NCBI RefSeq assembly: GCF_026898155.1
Contig: NZ_CP114029.1
Location: 4,072,001 to 4,136,000, forward strand
From: Jiella pelagia
GTDB lineage: Bacteria; Pseudomonadota; Alphaproteobacteria; Rhizobiales; Rhizobiaceae
Reading direction: 5' to 3'
DNA: 64,000 nucleotides
The position numbers were made by a program, and so were the translations under genes. This document shows, piece after piece, positions 46,951-56,957 of the stretch; position 1 is the first letter of the stretch; each line of letters opens with the position of its first letter. Below the pieces are notes generated by a model. That model saw only the letters and a program-made list of their open reading frames with translations, had not been told where the DNA came from and ran no database searches.

Positions 46951-49258
46951 ATGACAAACACCCGGCCCGCCATCGAGACCACCATCGCCCGCGAGATCGG
47001 CGCGCGACCCGAGCAGGTCGCGGCGGCGGCAGGGCTTCTCGACGGCGGCGCGACCGTTCCCTTCATCGCGCGCTATCGCAAGGAAGCCACCGGCGGCCTC
47101 GACGACGTGCAGCTCCGCGCGCTGGAAACAAGGCTCGCCTATTTGCGCGAACTGGAGGCGCGCCGCACCGCCATCCTGAAATCGGTGCGCGACCAGGGTA
47201 AGCTCGACGACAAGCTTGCCGCCTCGATCCAGTCCGCGGCGACGCGGGTCGAGCTGGAGGACATCTATCTTCCCTACCGGCCGAAGCGCCGCAACCGCGC
47301 CGATGCGGCTCGGGAGAGGGGGCTCGGGCCGCTGGCGGAACGAATCCTGGCGGATCGCTCGTTGGATCCGGCGGCCCTGGCCGCAAGTTTCGTGACGGAC
47401 GAGGTGCCGGACGAAAAGGCCGCTCTCGAAGGCGCCCGCGACATCGTCGCCGAGACGATGGCGGAAAACGCCGCCCTCGTCGGCGAGATCCGCAATCATC
47501 TCGTCGCGAAGGCGCAGCTGCGGGCCCGCGTCGTCAAGGGCAAGGAGGAGACGGGCGCCAAGTTCTCCGACTATTTCGACCACACGGAAAAATGGGCGAG
47601 CGCCCCGAGCCACCGCGTGCTGGCGCTTCTGAGGGCCGAGAACGAGGGCGTCGTCAGCGTCGACATCGAGGTGGACGCTGACGACGCCTCACCGATCAAG
47701 CCGGTCGAGGCGATGATCGCCCGCCACGGCAACGTGCGCATATCCGGTGGCACGAAGGCCGACGAGTGGCTGCTCGGCGTCGCCCGCTGGGCCTGGCGCT
47801 CGAAGGTCAGGCCGCATCTGACGAACGAGCTGATGGCGACGATGAAGGAGGGCGCCGATGCGGAGGCGATCCGCGTCTTCGCCCGCAACCTCAAGGACCT
47901 GCTTCTCGCCGCCCCCGCCGGCGCCAAGGCGACGATGGGCCTCGATCCGGGCGTGCGCACCGGGGTGAAGGTCGCCGTCATCGACGCCACCGGACGGCAT
48001 GTCGACAGCGCAACGGTCTATCCCTTCCAGCCGCGCAACGACGTCAGGGGCGCTTCGGCGAAGCTGGCGGAGCTGATCGAGCGGCATCAGATCGAGCTGA
48101 TCGCCATCGGCAACGGCACGGCCAGCCGCGAAACCGAACAGCTTGCCGCCGAGGTCATCAAGGCCCTGCCGGGGCGCAAGCCGGTCAAGGCCGTCGTCAG
48201 CGAGGCGGGCGCGTCGGTCTATTCCGCCTCCGAGCTTGCCTCCAAGGAGATGCCGGATGTCGACGTGTCGATCCGCGGCGCCGTGTCGATCGCCCGCCGG
48301 CTCCAGGATCCGCTGTCCGAGCTGATCAAGGTCGAGCCCAAGGCGATCGGCGTCGGCCAGTACCAGCATGACGTCGATCAGGGGCAGCTGTCCAAGGCGC
48401 TGAACGCGGTCGTGGAGGATGCGGTGAATGCCGTCGGCGTCGATCTCAACACGGCCTCGGCGGCGCTTCTGTCGCGCGTCGCCGGCATCGGTCCCTCGCT
48501 CGCCGAAGCCATCGTCGCGCACCGGGACAAGGAAGGGCCGTTCAAGACCCGCAGGAAGCTCCTCGAAGTGCCGCGCCTCGGCCCGAAGGCGTTCGAGCAA
48601 TGCGCGGGCTTTCTGCGCATCGTCGGCGGCACCGAGCCGCTCGACGCCTCGGCGGTCCATCCCGAGGCCTATCCCGTCGCCCGCAAGATCGTCGCGTCAT
48701 TGGGCAAGACGGTCCCGAGCGTCATGCGCGATCCCGCGGCGCTGAAGTCGCTCGCTCCCGAACGCTTCGTCGGTGAGGGCTTCGGCCTGCCGACCGTGAA
48801 GGACATCATCGCCGAGTTGGAAAAGCCCGGCCGCGATCCGCGCCCGGCGTTCCGCACGGCGGCCTTTGCCGAGGGCATCAACGAGATCACCGACCTCAGG
48901 CCCGGCATGATGCTTGAGGGAACGGTGACCAACGTCGCCGCCTTCGGCGCGTTTGTCGACATCGGCGTCCATCAGGACGGGCTGGTGCACGTCTCCCAGC
49001 TCGCCGATCGCTTCGTCAAGGATCCCGCCGAGGTCGTGAAGGCCGGCCAGGTCGTCCAGGTTCGCGTCGTCGAGGTGGACGTGAAGCGCAAGCGCATCTC
49101 GCTCTCCATGCGGCGGGACGCTGCGGCGGCGGAAGAGCAGGCCGGGCCAAGACGGGCTGCGAGCCTCCGAACGGACGAGCGGGGCGAAGGCGAAAGGCAA
49201 GACGGAGGCATCAGGCGCCTTCGGCTCAGCCCTTGCCGATGCTCTGAAGCGTAGATAG
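46951..49258 (+). CDS. tex: Tex-family RNA-binding transcription accessory protein, C-terminal frameshift
   Basis: A ~768-residue protein with the Tex order: N-terminal helical domain (GATVPFIARYRKEATGGLDD), RNase-H-like YqgF domain (MGLDPGVRTGVKVAVIDATG, about 330), helix-hairpin-helix repeats (NTASAALLSRVAGIGPSLAEAIV, about 500) and an S1 RNA-binding domain (GMMLEGTVTNVAAFGAFVDIGV, about 650). The raw frame ends at 49254 with an atypical tail. Deleting one base at 49161-49167 (GAGcCTC) gives the usual Tex ending SGAFGSALADALKRR and a stop at 49256-49258. GAGGA precedes the ATG. Confidence 0.96.
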
Positions 49259-49372
49259 CGACGGCGGCGTCTGGCAAAACGGCCTTCGGTGCTGAGAGAC
49301 CAGCTCCGATCTCTTAGCTGAGCGGTCGCCGGCAAAGGGCACCGCGACTCTGGGGCGCACAAGAGGGGCGTT

Positions 49373-49448
49373 TGGTAGGCCCGGAGGGACTCGAACCCCC
49401 AACCAAGCGGTTATGAGCCGCCGGCTCTAACCATTGAGCTACGGGCCC
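49373..49448 (-). tRNA. tRNA with anticodon CAT, probably tRNA-Ile2
   Basis: The minus strand folds as a complete cloverleaf with encoded CCA: acceptor GGGCCCG / CGGGCCT (a G1-U72 wobble), D arm with GAGC, anticodon loop CTCATAA (anticodon CAT), variable loop and T arm GGGGGTTCGAGTCCCTC. The D-arm to anticodon part closely resembles E. coli ileX, so it is more likely the lysidine-modified isoleucine tRNA reading ATA than methionine tRNA. Confidence 0.95.
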
Positions 49449-49697
49449 GCCGCGGGTTGCGGACTGGGCGTGCCGCTTTTGAGGCAGGCGACGCAGGCCG
49501 AACTCCAACCCGGGGGCCGGCAATCGATAGCCGTTCCAGCCGGGAATTTCCAGAGCAAAGGCCGAGCAAATCGGCCCTCAAGGCACCGCCGCGACCCTGC
49601 CGCCGTGGGTTCCCGGTCTGTCGGGGAAATGGTCACGGCGGCTGGAGCGTCACCATGCACCTGCCGGGTTAAACGGCGGGCGGAGGCTTCGATGAAG

Positions 49698-50213
49698 TCA
49701 CGCCGCCGTCTGGCGGCGCGGCAGTTTCCAGTCGGGACGGACGAAGTGGCAGGTGTAGCCGTGGGGGATACGCTCCAGATAGTCCTGGTGCTCCGGCTCG
49801 GCCTCCCAGAAGTCGCCGGCCTCGGCCAGTTCGGTGACGACCTTGCCAGGCCAGATGCCCGAAGCGTCGACATCGGCGATGGTCTCCTCGGCGACGCGCT
49901 TCTGCTCTTCGCTGGTGTAGAAGATCGCCGAGCGATAGCTCACGCCGCGATCGTTGCCCTGGCGGTTCGGCGTCGAGGGATCGTGGATCTGGAAGAAGAA
50001 TTCCAGCAGATCGCGAAAGCTCATTTCTGCGGGCTCGAAGACGATCTCGATGGCCTCGGCATGGGTGCCGTGGTCGCGATATGTGGCGTTCTCGACATCG
50101 CCGCCGGAATAGCCGACGCGGGTCGAGACGACGCCCGGCATCCGCCGGATGAGTTGCTGCATGCCCCAGAAGCAGCCGCCGGCGAGAATGGCGCGTTCGG
50201 TCTTGTCAGTCAT
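49698..50213 (-). CDS. msrA: peptide-methionine (S)-S-oxide reductase
   Basis: A 171-residue MsrA: catalytic Cys in GGCFWGMQ (about residue 14), [26 protein letters not shown] and YRSAIFY are family-defining. It repairs the S-epimer of methionine sulfoxide in the cytosol. Monocistronic. Confidence 0.96.
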   Translation of the reverse strand: MTDKTERAILAGGCFWGMQQLIRRMPGVVSTRVGYSGGDVENATYRDHGTHAEAIEIVFEPAEMSFRDLLEFFFQIHDPSTPNRQGNDRGVSYRSAIFYTSEEQKRVAEETIADVDASGIWPGKVVTELAEAGDFWEAEPEHQDYLERIPHGYTCHFVRPDWKLPRRQTAA

Positions 50214-50579
50214 GGCTGAGCCTCATGGTTTGAAGGTGGCATTCATGTGTCGATGCCGGCCGCGATCTTCAACGCGCTGTGGCGGCAAAGGCAGTCGACT
50301 GGCCGATGCCCTGGAGACAGATTGGCTTTCTTTGTGGTGAAGTCCGACGTGCGTATGGCGCCTTCGGGCCGATAAGCCGATGGAACGTCGGCGAGGCGGC
50401 AGAGGGCGCACCAAGGCGCCCAGGAATGCAGAACCGCTGGTCGGCCGGCAATGAGATCTTGCAGCTCTGCAACCCCGGCTCAAACCGTGATGGGTTCGGC
50501 TCTCAACGTCTTCATGCGATACTTGCCGATAGCCCGCCGGCCTGAAGCCTCCTGGATCAGCACGTAAGCGAGCCCAAGT
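50214..50579. other. intergenic stretch between msrA and tesA
   Basis: About 366 bases with no supported gene. A GAGCCTC lies at 50218-50224, directly upstream of msrA. No tRNA-like or strong hairpin structure is recognised. Confidence 0.4.
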
Positions 50580-51272
50580 TCAGTCCGCCGCCGCCGCCAT
50601 GTCGCCGAGTGCTTCCTCGATCACAGGCTTCATCCGCTCGACGATCGCTTCGACCCCTGCGGCATTCGGATGCATGCCGTCGGCCTGGTTGAGATCGGGC
50701 TCCGCCGCGACGCCTTCGAGGAAGAACGGATAGAAGGTCACGTCGTATTTCTGCGCGAGATCCGGATAGATGGCGTTGAATGTCGCGGCGTAGTCCGCGC
50801 CCATGTTCGGCGGGGCGAGCATGCCGGTGAACACCACTTTCTGGCCGCGGTCGGTGAGGCGCTTGAGGATCTCGTCGAGGTTCTTGCGGGTGATGTCGGG
50901 AGAAACGCCTCGCAGCGCGTCGTTGGCGCCGAGTTCGACGATGACGAGGTCGGCCGATTCCGGTACCGACCAGTCGAGGCGCGACAGCCCGCCGGTGGTC
51001 GTGTCGCCGGAGACGCCGGCGTTGTCGACCGTCACGTTCAGCCCATCCTCGCGCAACTCCGCCTGGAGCACTTCGGGAAACGCCTTGCCGGGGTCGACGC
51101 CGTAGCCCTGCGTCAAGCTGTCGCCGAAGGCGACGATGTCGATCGTCTCCCCCCCGGCGCTTTCGTCGGAGGCCTGCGCCAGCGCCGGCGCCGAGCCGGC
51201 GACGAGGAGCCATGACAAGGCCGTGAGGAGCATGGCCCATCGGCGCGGTAGCGGTTGGAAGCGTTGCATCAA
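50580..51272 (-). CDS. tesA: TesA-like arylesterase / acyl-CoA thioesterase (SGNH hydrolase)
   Basis: A 230-residue secreted lipase-like hydrolase. A signal peptide spans ~1-33 (LLTALSWLLVAGSAPALAQA). SGNH blocks: block I FGDSLTQGYG (nucleophile Ser ~51), block II NAGVSGDTT, block III GANDALRG and block V DGMHPN (Asp/His). It hydrolyses esters or acyl thioesters in the periplasm. Divergent from the ybbA-type gene, as is usual for tesA-ybbAP. Confidence 0.94.
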   Translation of the reverse strand: MMQRFQPLPRRWAMLLTALSWLLVAGSAPALAQASDESAGGETIDIVAFGDSLTQGYGVDPGKAFPEVLQAELREDGLNVTVDNAGVSGDTTTGGLSRLDWSVPESADLVIVELGANDALRGVSPDITRKNLDEILKRLTDRGQKVVFTGMLAPPNMGADYAATFNAIYPDLAQKYDVTFYPFFLEGVAAEPDLNQADGMHPNAAGVEAIVERMKPVIEEALGDMAAAAD

Positions 51273-51370
51273 TCACCCATATGGTCAGCCGGACAGGCCG
51301 AGCCGCCGCGCGGGCCACGAAACGGAACCCGCAAAAACAGTTTGCGCTGGTGAGATAGGAAGCGACGACC

Positions 51371-52144
51371 TTGGCGGAAACGGCTATCCGATTACGAAAC
51401 GTTCAACTGACCCTCGGCAGCGGCCGTTCCACGGTCCATGTGCTGAAGGGCATCGACCTTCATGTCGAGCGGGGCGAGTCCGTCGGCATCGTCGGGCCGT
51501 CCGGCTCCGGCAAGTCGACGCTGCTGATGGTGCTGGCCGGGCTCGAACGGGCCGACGACGGCCTCGTCGAGATTGCCGGCACACCGCTTTCGGGCATGAG
51601 CGAGGATCAGCTCGCCGCATTTCGCGGCCGCAATGTCGGCATCGTCTTCCAATCGTTTCACCTTATCCCGAACATGACGGCGCTGGAAAACGTCGCCGTG
51701 CCGCTGGAGCTGGCCGGCGCGTCCGACGCCTTCGAGAGGGCGACGCGCGAACTCGGCAATGTCGGTCTCAAGGATCGCGCCGGCCACTATCCGGGCGAAC
51801 TCTCCGGCGGCGAGCAGCAGCGCGTCGCCATGGCGCGGGCGCTGGCGCCGGAGCCGGCCATCCTGATCGCCGACGAGCCGACCGGCAATCTGGACCAGGA
51901 AACCGGCCGGCAGGTCGCCGACCTCCTCTTCGCCGAACAGGCGCGCCGGCAGATGACGCTGGTTCTCGTCACCCATGATCCGGCGCTGGCAGGACGCTGC
52001 GGCCGGACCATCGCCGTCCGCTCGGGCATCATCCATGACGACGGCCTGCGGGACGACCGCAATGACGAGGCGAGGGGGCTGCGGACGCCTTCTCCGGACG
52101 GGGCACCGGACGGGGCGAACGCCGCCGCGCAGGCGGTGCGATGA
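51371..52144 (+). CDS. YbbA-like ABC transporter ATPase
   Basis: A 257-residue LolD/MacB-type ATPase: Walker A GPSGSGKST (about 38), signature LSGGEQQRV (about 146), Walker B ILIADEPTGNLD (about 165), His in LVTHDPAL. The start is a TTG with AGGAAG upstream. It overlaps the permease gene (ATGA). With the FtsX-like permease it forms an efflux/lipoprotein-type ABC complex of uncertain substrate. Confidence 0.94.
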   Translation: MAETAIRLRNVQLTLGSGRSTVHVLKGIDLHVERGESVGIVGPSGSGKSTLLMVLAGLERADDGLVEIAGTPLSGMSEDQLAAFRGRNVGIVFQSFHLIPNMTALENVAVPLELAGASDAFERATRELGNVGLKDRAGHYPGELSGGEQQRVAMARALAPEPAILIADEPTGNLDQETGRQVADLLFAEQARRQMTLVLVTHDPALAGRCGRTIAVRSGIIHDDGLRDDRNDEARGLRTPSPDGAPDGANAAAQAVR

Positions 52145-54738
52145 CCGTCGCCACCGAGGAAATCGCCCGGGTCCGCCATCAGGAGCGGGAAGATGCGCTC
52201 GGCCGCAGGGCCAGGCTCCGCCTCGCCCTGCGCTTTGCGCTGCGTGAGATGCGCGGCGGGCTGTCGGGCTTCTACATCTTCCTCGCCTGCATCACCCTCG
52301 GCGTCGGCGCGATCGCGGCGGTCAACTCCGTCGCCGGCATGATGTCCGAAGGCATTGCGCGGGAGGGCAAGGCGATCCTCGGCGGCGACCTGCGCTTTGC
52401 GCTGGTCCAGCGTGAGGCGACGCCGGATGAGCAGAGCTATCTGAATGGTCTCGGCGAGGTCTCCGAGACCCAGTCGCTGCGCTCCATGGTGCGGCTGCCC
52501 GACGGCAGCGACCAGGCGCTCGCCGAGGTGAAGCCGGTCGACGGCGCTTATCCGCTCTATGGCCGCATGGAGACGACGCCGCAGCAGCCGCTCGCCGATC
52601 TTCTTGCCAAGACACCCGATGGCTACGGCGCAGTGGCGGTGGAGGGGCTCTACGATCGTCTCGGCGCCCAGCCAGGCGACAAGGTCAGGCTCGGCGACCT
52701 GACCCTGACGCTCACCGGCATCATCGACCGCGAGCCCGACCTCCTGTCGGAGGGTCTCGCCTTCGCGCCGCGCCTGATGATCTCGCAAGAGGCGCTGGCG
52801 GCCACAGGCCTCGTCCAGCCGGGCAGCCTGATCTCCTATAACTACAAGGTGAAGCTGCCGCCCGGCGCGAATGCCGAGGCGCTCGCGACCGAGGCGAACG
52901 AGCGCTTTCCCCAGTCGGGATTTCGCGTCCGCACCGCCAAGGACGCCTCGCCCTCCCTGCAGAGAAACATCGAGCGCTTCTCGCAATTCCTGACGCTTGT
53001 CGGCCTCACCGCCCTCATCGTCGGCGGCGTTGGCGTCGCCAATGCGGTCCGGGCCTATCTCGATTCCAAGCGCCACGTGATCGCAACCTTCAAGAGCATG
53101 GGGGCGAGCGGCCGCTTCGTCGTCGCGGTCTACCTCATCCAGATCATGGCGCTGGCCAGCGTCGGCATCGTCCTCGGTCTCGTCCTCGGCATCATCGCGC
53201 CCTTCGTCACCGCGCGGTTCCTGGAGAGCATCATTCCCGTCGCGGCGGATGCTTCGTTCTATCCCGGGGCGTTGCTGGTTGCCGCGCTGTTCGGCATCTT
53301 GACGTCGCTCGCCTTCGCGCTGATCCCGCTGGGACGAACCCGCGACGTTCCGGCGACGGCGCTGTTCCGCGAGGCGGGTGGCAGCGGCAGCGTGCCCATG
53401 CGCTGGTTCTATCTCGGCGCCTCGGTTGTGCTCGCCCTGATGATCTCCGGCCTCGCCGTCGCCATGGCCAGCGACAAGAAGGTCGCGCTGATCTTTCTCG
53501 GCGGCACGGCGGCGGCCTTCGTTATCCTGCGCGTCGTCGCGACGGGGATCGCCGCCCTGGCCCGCCGCGCGCCGCGGGTGCGTTCGACGCCGCTGCGGCT
53601 TGCCATCGGCAACATCCATCGGCCCGGCGCGCTGACGCCCTCCGTCGTCCTGTCGCTCGGGCTCGGCCTGACGTTGCTCGTCACCCTCGCCATCATCGAC
53701 TACGACCTGCGCCAGGAGGTCGGCACCGGGCTCGCCAACCGGGCGCCGGACTTCTTCTTCATCGACATTCAGAGCAGCCAGATCGATCCGTTCCGCGAAA
53801 AGGTGGAGGAGCTGGCGGCCGGCTCGACGCTCGATGCAGCGCCTATGCTGCGCGGGCGGATCACCCGGCTGAACGGCCAGGATGTCGCCAAGATGGAGAT
53901 CCCGGCCGAGGGCGGCTGGGTGCTGCGCGGGGATCGCGGCATCACCTATTCGCCCACCGTGCCGGAGAATTCCTCGCTCAGCGAAGGCGAATGGTGGCCA
54001 GAAGACTATTCCGGCGAGCCGCTGGTTTCCTTTGCAGCCGAGGAGGGCGGCGAACTGGGCCTCAAGATCGGCGACACGCTGACGGTCAACGTGCTTGGCC
54101 GGAACGTGACGGCGAAGATCGCCAACTTCCGCCGGATCGAGTGGGAAAACCTCGGCATCAACTTCGTCATGGTGTTCTCGCCCAACGCCTTTGCCGGCGC
54201 GCCTCATGCCTGGCTCGCCACCCTGTCGATCCAGAATGACGACGAGGCGGCGGAGAAAAGCGTTGTCAACGGCATCACCAACGCCTTTCCGGCGGTGACG
54301 ACGGTGCGCGTCAAGGAGGCGCTCGATGCTGTCAACGCGCTGATCGCACAGCTGGCGCTGGCCATCCGCGTTGCCGCCGCTGTGGCGCTGGTCTCCTCCG
54401 TGCTGGTGCTCGCCGGGGCGCTGGCCGCCGGCAACCGCGGCCGCATGCACGATGCTGTCGTCCTGAAGACGCTCGGGGCGACGCGGGTGACGCTGGTCCA
54501 GGCGTTTGCGACGGAATACATGCTGCTCGGCCTTGCCACCGCCGTCTTCGCCGTCGCCGCGGGCGCTGCCGCCTCCTGGTTCGTCGTCGATCAGATCATG
54601 ACACTGCCCTGGGTGTTCGACTGGACCGTGGCGCTGACGACGCTGATTGTCTCGCTGGTGCTGACCGTCGGTTTCGGCCTTGCCGGCACGTGGCGTATTC
54701 TCGGCCAGAAGGCGGCGCCGGTGTTGCGGAACCTCTAG
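52141..54738 (+). CDS. YbbP-like FtsX-family ABC permease
   Basis: An 865-residue permease with the large YbbP topology: one N-terminal membrane segment (~40-60), a periplasmic domain, three segments around residues 280-400, further segments around 425-530, a second periplasmic part, then three C-terminal segments (~745-860). ATFKSMGASGRFVV and VVLKTLGATRVTLVQAF are the paired FtsX motifs. It is coupled to YbbA and next to tesA, possibly acting on membrane lipids or lipoproteins. Confidence 0.93.
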   Translation: MTVATEEIARVRHQEREDALGRRARLRLALRFALREMRGGLSGFYIFLACITLGVGAIAAVNSVAGMMSEGIAREGKAILGGDLRFALVQREATPDEQSYLNGLGEVSETQSLRSMVRLPDGSDQALAEVKPVDGAYPLYGRMETTPQQPLADLLAKTPDGYGAVAVEGLYDRLGAQPGDKVRLGDLTLTLTGIIDREPDLLSEGLAFAPRLMISQEALAATGLVQPGSLISYNYKVKLPPGANAEALATEANERFPQSGFRVRTAKDASPSLQRNIERFSQFLTLVGLTALIVGGVGVANAVRAYLDSKRHVIATFKSMGASGRFVVAVYLIQIMALASVGIVLGLVLGIIAPFVTARFLESIIPVAADASFYPGALLVAALFGILTSLAFALIPLGRTRDVPATALFREAGGSGSVPMRWFYLGASVVLALMISGLAVAMASDKKVALIFLGGTAAAFVILRVVATGIAALARRAPRVRSTPLRLAIGNIHRPGALTPSVVLSLGLGLTLLVTLAIIDYDLRQEVGTGLANRAPDFFFIDIQSSQIDPFREKVEELAAGSTLDAAPMLRGRITRLNGQDVAKMEIPAEGGWVLRGDRGITYSPTVPENSSLSEGEWWPEDYSGEPLVSFAAEEGGELGLKIGDTLTVNVLGRNVTAKIANFRRIEWENLGINFVMVFSPNAFAGAPHAWLATLSIQNDDEAAEKSVVNGITNAFPAVTTVRVKEALDAVNALIAQLALAIRVAAAVALVSSVLVLAGALAAGNRGRMHDAVVLKTLGATRVTLVQAFATEYMLLGLATAVFAVAAGAAASWFVVDQIMTLPWVFDWTVALTTLIVSLVLTVGFGLAGTWRILGQKAAPVLRNL

Positions 54739-54838
54739 AGCGGGATGAGATAAGCTTCGCTCATCATCTCGCTCTATCTCCCTGTCTGCGCATGATCTTG
54801 TCCGAAAACCGGTTCCCACTTTTCGGGATCATGCTCTA
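54736..54838 (-). repeat. rhizobial intergenic palindromic repeat, copy 2
   Basis: The reverse complement of 19748-19850 with a handful of differences (for example GAAAAG for GAGAAG in the first arm). It begins at the ybbP stop codon, where it may act as a transcript end or protective structure. Confidence 0.85.
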
Positions 54839-55010
54839 ACGGCCAAACACTCGGCTGCCGAAGCGATCGCTTCGGCAGCCGAGCGAGATCGAAGCGGCAG
54901 AAGAGGAGAGTTCGCCGGAACGCGGACGCTTTTGACTTAACGGAAATTTCAGCCCGAACCGCCAGCGTGGCGGGCGGCGATCGCCGCCTCTTCCAGCTTC
55001 CAGGTCGGTC

Positions 55011-56762
55011 ATGTTTTTCCGTGCCCTCGTTTCGCCGGTCCTCTTCTCGATGGTCGTCCTCGGCGTCTTGCTGTTGCTCGCGCTGCCGCTCTCGGCCCCG
55101 GTCGGCCCGTTCTACTGGGACACGCTGATCTACTACGACGGCGCTGCCCGCATCGCCAACGGGCAGATCCCCAGCCTCGACTTCATGACCCCCGGCGGAC
55201 CGCTGGGCTACTGGCTCTTCTATGCGGTGCTTCAGGTCTTTCCGCAGGCGCAGGCGCTTTATGCCGCGTCGTGGATGCTGCTGATCGTCAGCGGTCCACT
55301 GATGGCCGTCGTCGTCTATGATGTTTCGCGTCGCAGCCGGTGGCTCGCCTTCGCGCTCGCGGCGCCGTTCCTGCTCTTCTCGATCCTCCCCTTCAATGTC
55401 GAGCAGTACTATCCCTATCCCGGCGCTGACGGATACGGCATCTACAACCGGCAGCCGGCGCAGCTCCTCTATCTCCTGCTTGCGGCGCTGCTCTTCGTCG
55501 AGGCGCGCTGGGCGCGAATCATTTGCACCGTGGGCTGCCTCGTCGCCCTGTTCCTGATCAAGATCACCGGCCTGCTCGCCGCTCTGCCCTTCGTCGCGAT
55601 GGCGTTTCTCGCCGGTCGGCTCTCGGCGCGGCAACTCCTGCTGGTTCTGGTCCTGTTCGTGCTCGGCATCGCGGGTCTCGAGGCGTCGAGCGGCGTCGTC
55701 GGAGCCTATCTTCGGGACATCGCCCGGCTGGTGGAACTCAATGACGGCTCAATGATCTTCGCGCTGATGCGGGGCATCTCGATCCATCTCGCCCAGATCG
55801 TTCTTGCGCTCATGCTTGCCGCGGCGCTGTTGGTTTTGGAGCGAAGGACGATCCTGAGCGGGTTGAGGACCCTCGTTGTCCGCGGGGCAGGGCGCGCTGC
55901 AACCCCGGCCGTCTTCGACACCCATTCGGCCTGGATCCTCGTCGCCATCACGGCCGGGATCGTCTTCGAGAGCGAGAATTGGGGCGGCCAGGCCTTCATC
56001 TTCCTGTGGCCGCCGGTTATCCGCTGCCTGATCGATCCCAAGCTTGCGAGCGGACGGCGACAGCTTGTCCTCGGCGCCCTCGCGGTCTCGGTGCTGGTGC
56101 CCGCCATCGAGAGCGTCGCCGGCCGGGCGATGCGCACCTATGCGGCGCAGCTTCGCTACGAGCGCCTCGACGCGCCGGAGCTTGGGCCGATCGCTTCGGT
56201 GAGCCAGCATCCGGAAAGCTTCGAAAGGGCGGGCCTGCTCCGCGAACTCGCCGTGGCGTTCCCGGACTATTACGCCCTGGCCGCCGACCGTGGCCGCCTG
56301 CCGACCTACATCCTGTACAACGAGCCGGACTTCCAGATCGCCTGGCTGCAGGCGGCAGCCGAGGCGGTCGCAGCCATCAAGGCCCATGAGAAGGAGACCG
56401 GCACACGCTTCGACACGATCCTCAGCCTGAACTTCGTCAACCCGTTCCCCTATCTCCTGCAGCGAAATGCCCCGAAACATGTCTCGATCGGCGCCGACCC
56501 CTTCCGGACCGTCCCGCCGGTGGACGCAAGGACGGCGCGCGCGCTCGAGGAAACGGATCTGGTGCTTTGGCCCCGCTGCATCGAGACGGTGGCGAACCGC
56601 CGGATCAGGGACATCTATGCTTCAGCTCTGGCCGGCCGCAGGACGATCGCCCTTTCGCCGTGCTGGGACGGCCTTGTCAAAGCCGATTCGCCGGAAGGGC
56701 GATCGGCTCCAAAGGTGAAAGGGCAGGTTTCCTCGGCGCTTGCGGCGGGAAGAATGCGTTAA
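55011..56762 (+). CDS. multi-pass membrane protein, glycosyltransferase-like, unknown
   Basis: A 583-residue protein with about ten membrane segments in the first ~380 residues, then a ~200-residue soluble C-terminal part. The first loop FYWDTLIYYDGAARIANGQI resembles the start of membrane glycosyltransferases of the GT-C fold (acidic pair in the first periplasmic loop), but no full family signature is seen. The soluble part has YYALAADRGRLPTYILYNEP. It lies alone between ybbP and the BI-1 gene. Confidence 0.55.
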   Translation: MFFRALVSPVLFSMVVLGVLLLLALPLSAPVGPFYWDTLIYYDGAARIANGQIPSLDFMTPGGPLGYWLFYAVLQVFPQAQALYAASWMLLIVSGPLMAVVVYDVSRRSRWLAFALAAPFLLFSILPFNVEQYYPYPGADGYGIYNRQPAQLLYLLLAALLFVEARWARIICTVGCLVALFLIKITGLLAALPFVAMAFLAGRLSARQLLLVLVLFVLGIAGLEASSGVVGAYLRDIARLVELNDGSMIFALMRGISIHLAQIVLALMLAAALLVLERRTILSGLRTLVVRGAGRAATPAVFDTHSAWILVAITAGIVFESENWGGQAFIFLWPPVIRCLIDPKLASGRRQLVLGALAVSVLVPAIESVAGRAMRTYAAQLRYERLDAPELGPIASVSQHPESFERAGLLRELAVAFPDYYALAADRGRLPTYILYNEPDFQIAWLQAAAEAVAAIKAHEKETGTRFDTILSLNFVNPFPYLLQRNAPKHVSIGADPFRTVPPVDARTARALEETDLVLWPRCIETVANRRIRDIYASALAGRRTIALSPCWDGLVKADSPEGRSAPKVKGQVSSALAAGRMR

Positions 56763-56957
56763 CGAAGCTCACGCCGAATTCAGCGCCGGACGCCTCGAAA
56801 TCCGGCGGAACGGGCGGATGTGCTCTTGTGCCGTAAAACCGCAATCCGCATATTAGCAGCAGGACTGCTGGGCGTCCCGCCAGCGGCGCCTCCACGCCCG
56901 TTCCGAAAGATCCGGGGCGCGGACACCGGACGGGACACGCAGAAAGGAATTTACTCC

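Noticed and set aside
51787..54819. Minus-strand open frame of about 1,010 residues
   Set aside because: It mirrors the ybbA/ybbP genes, which have clear ABC motifs; the product is Asp/Arg/Gln-rich with no family features, as expected of antisense frames in GC-rich DNA.
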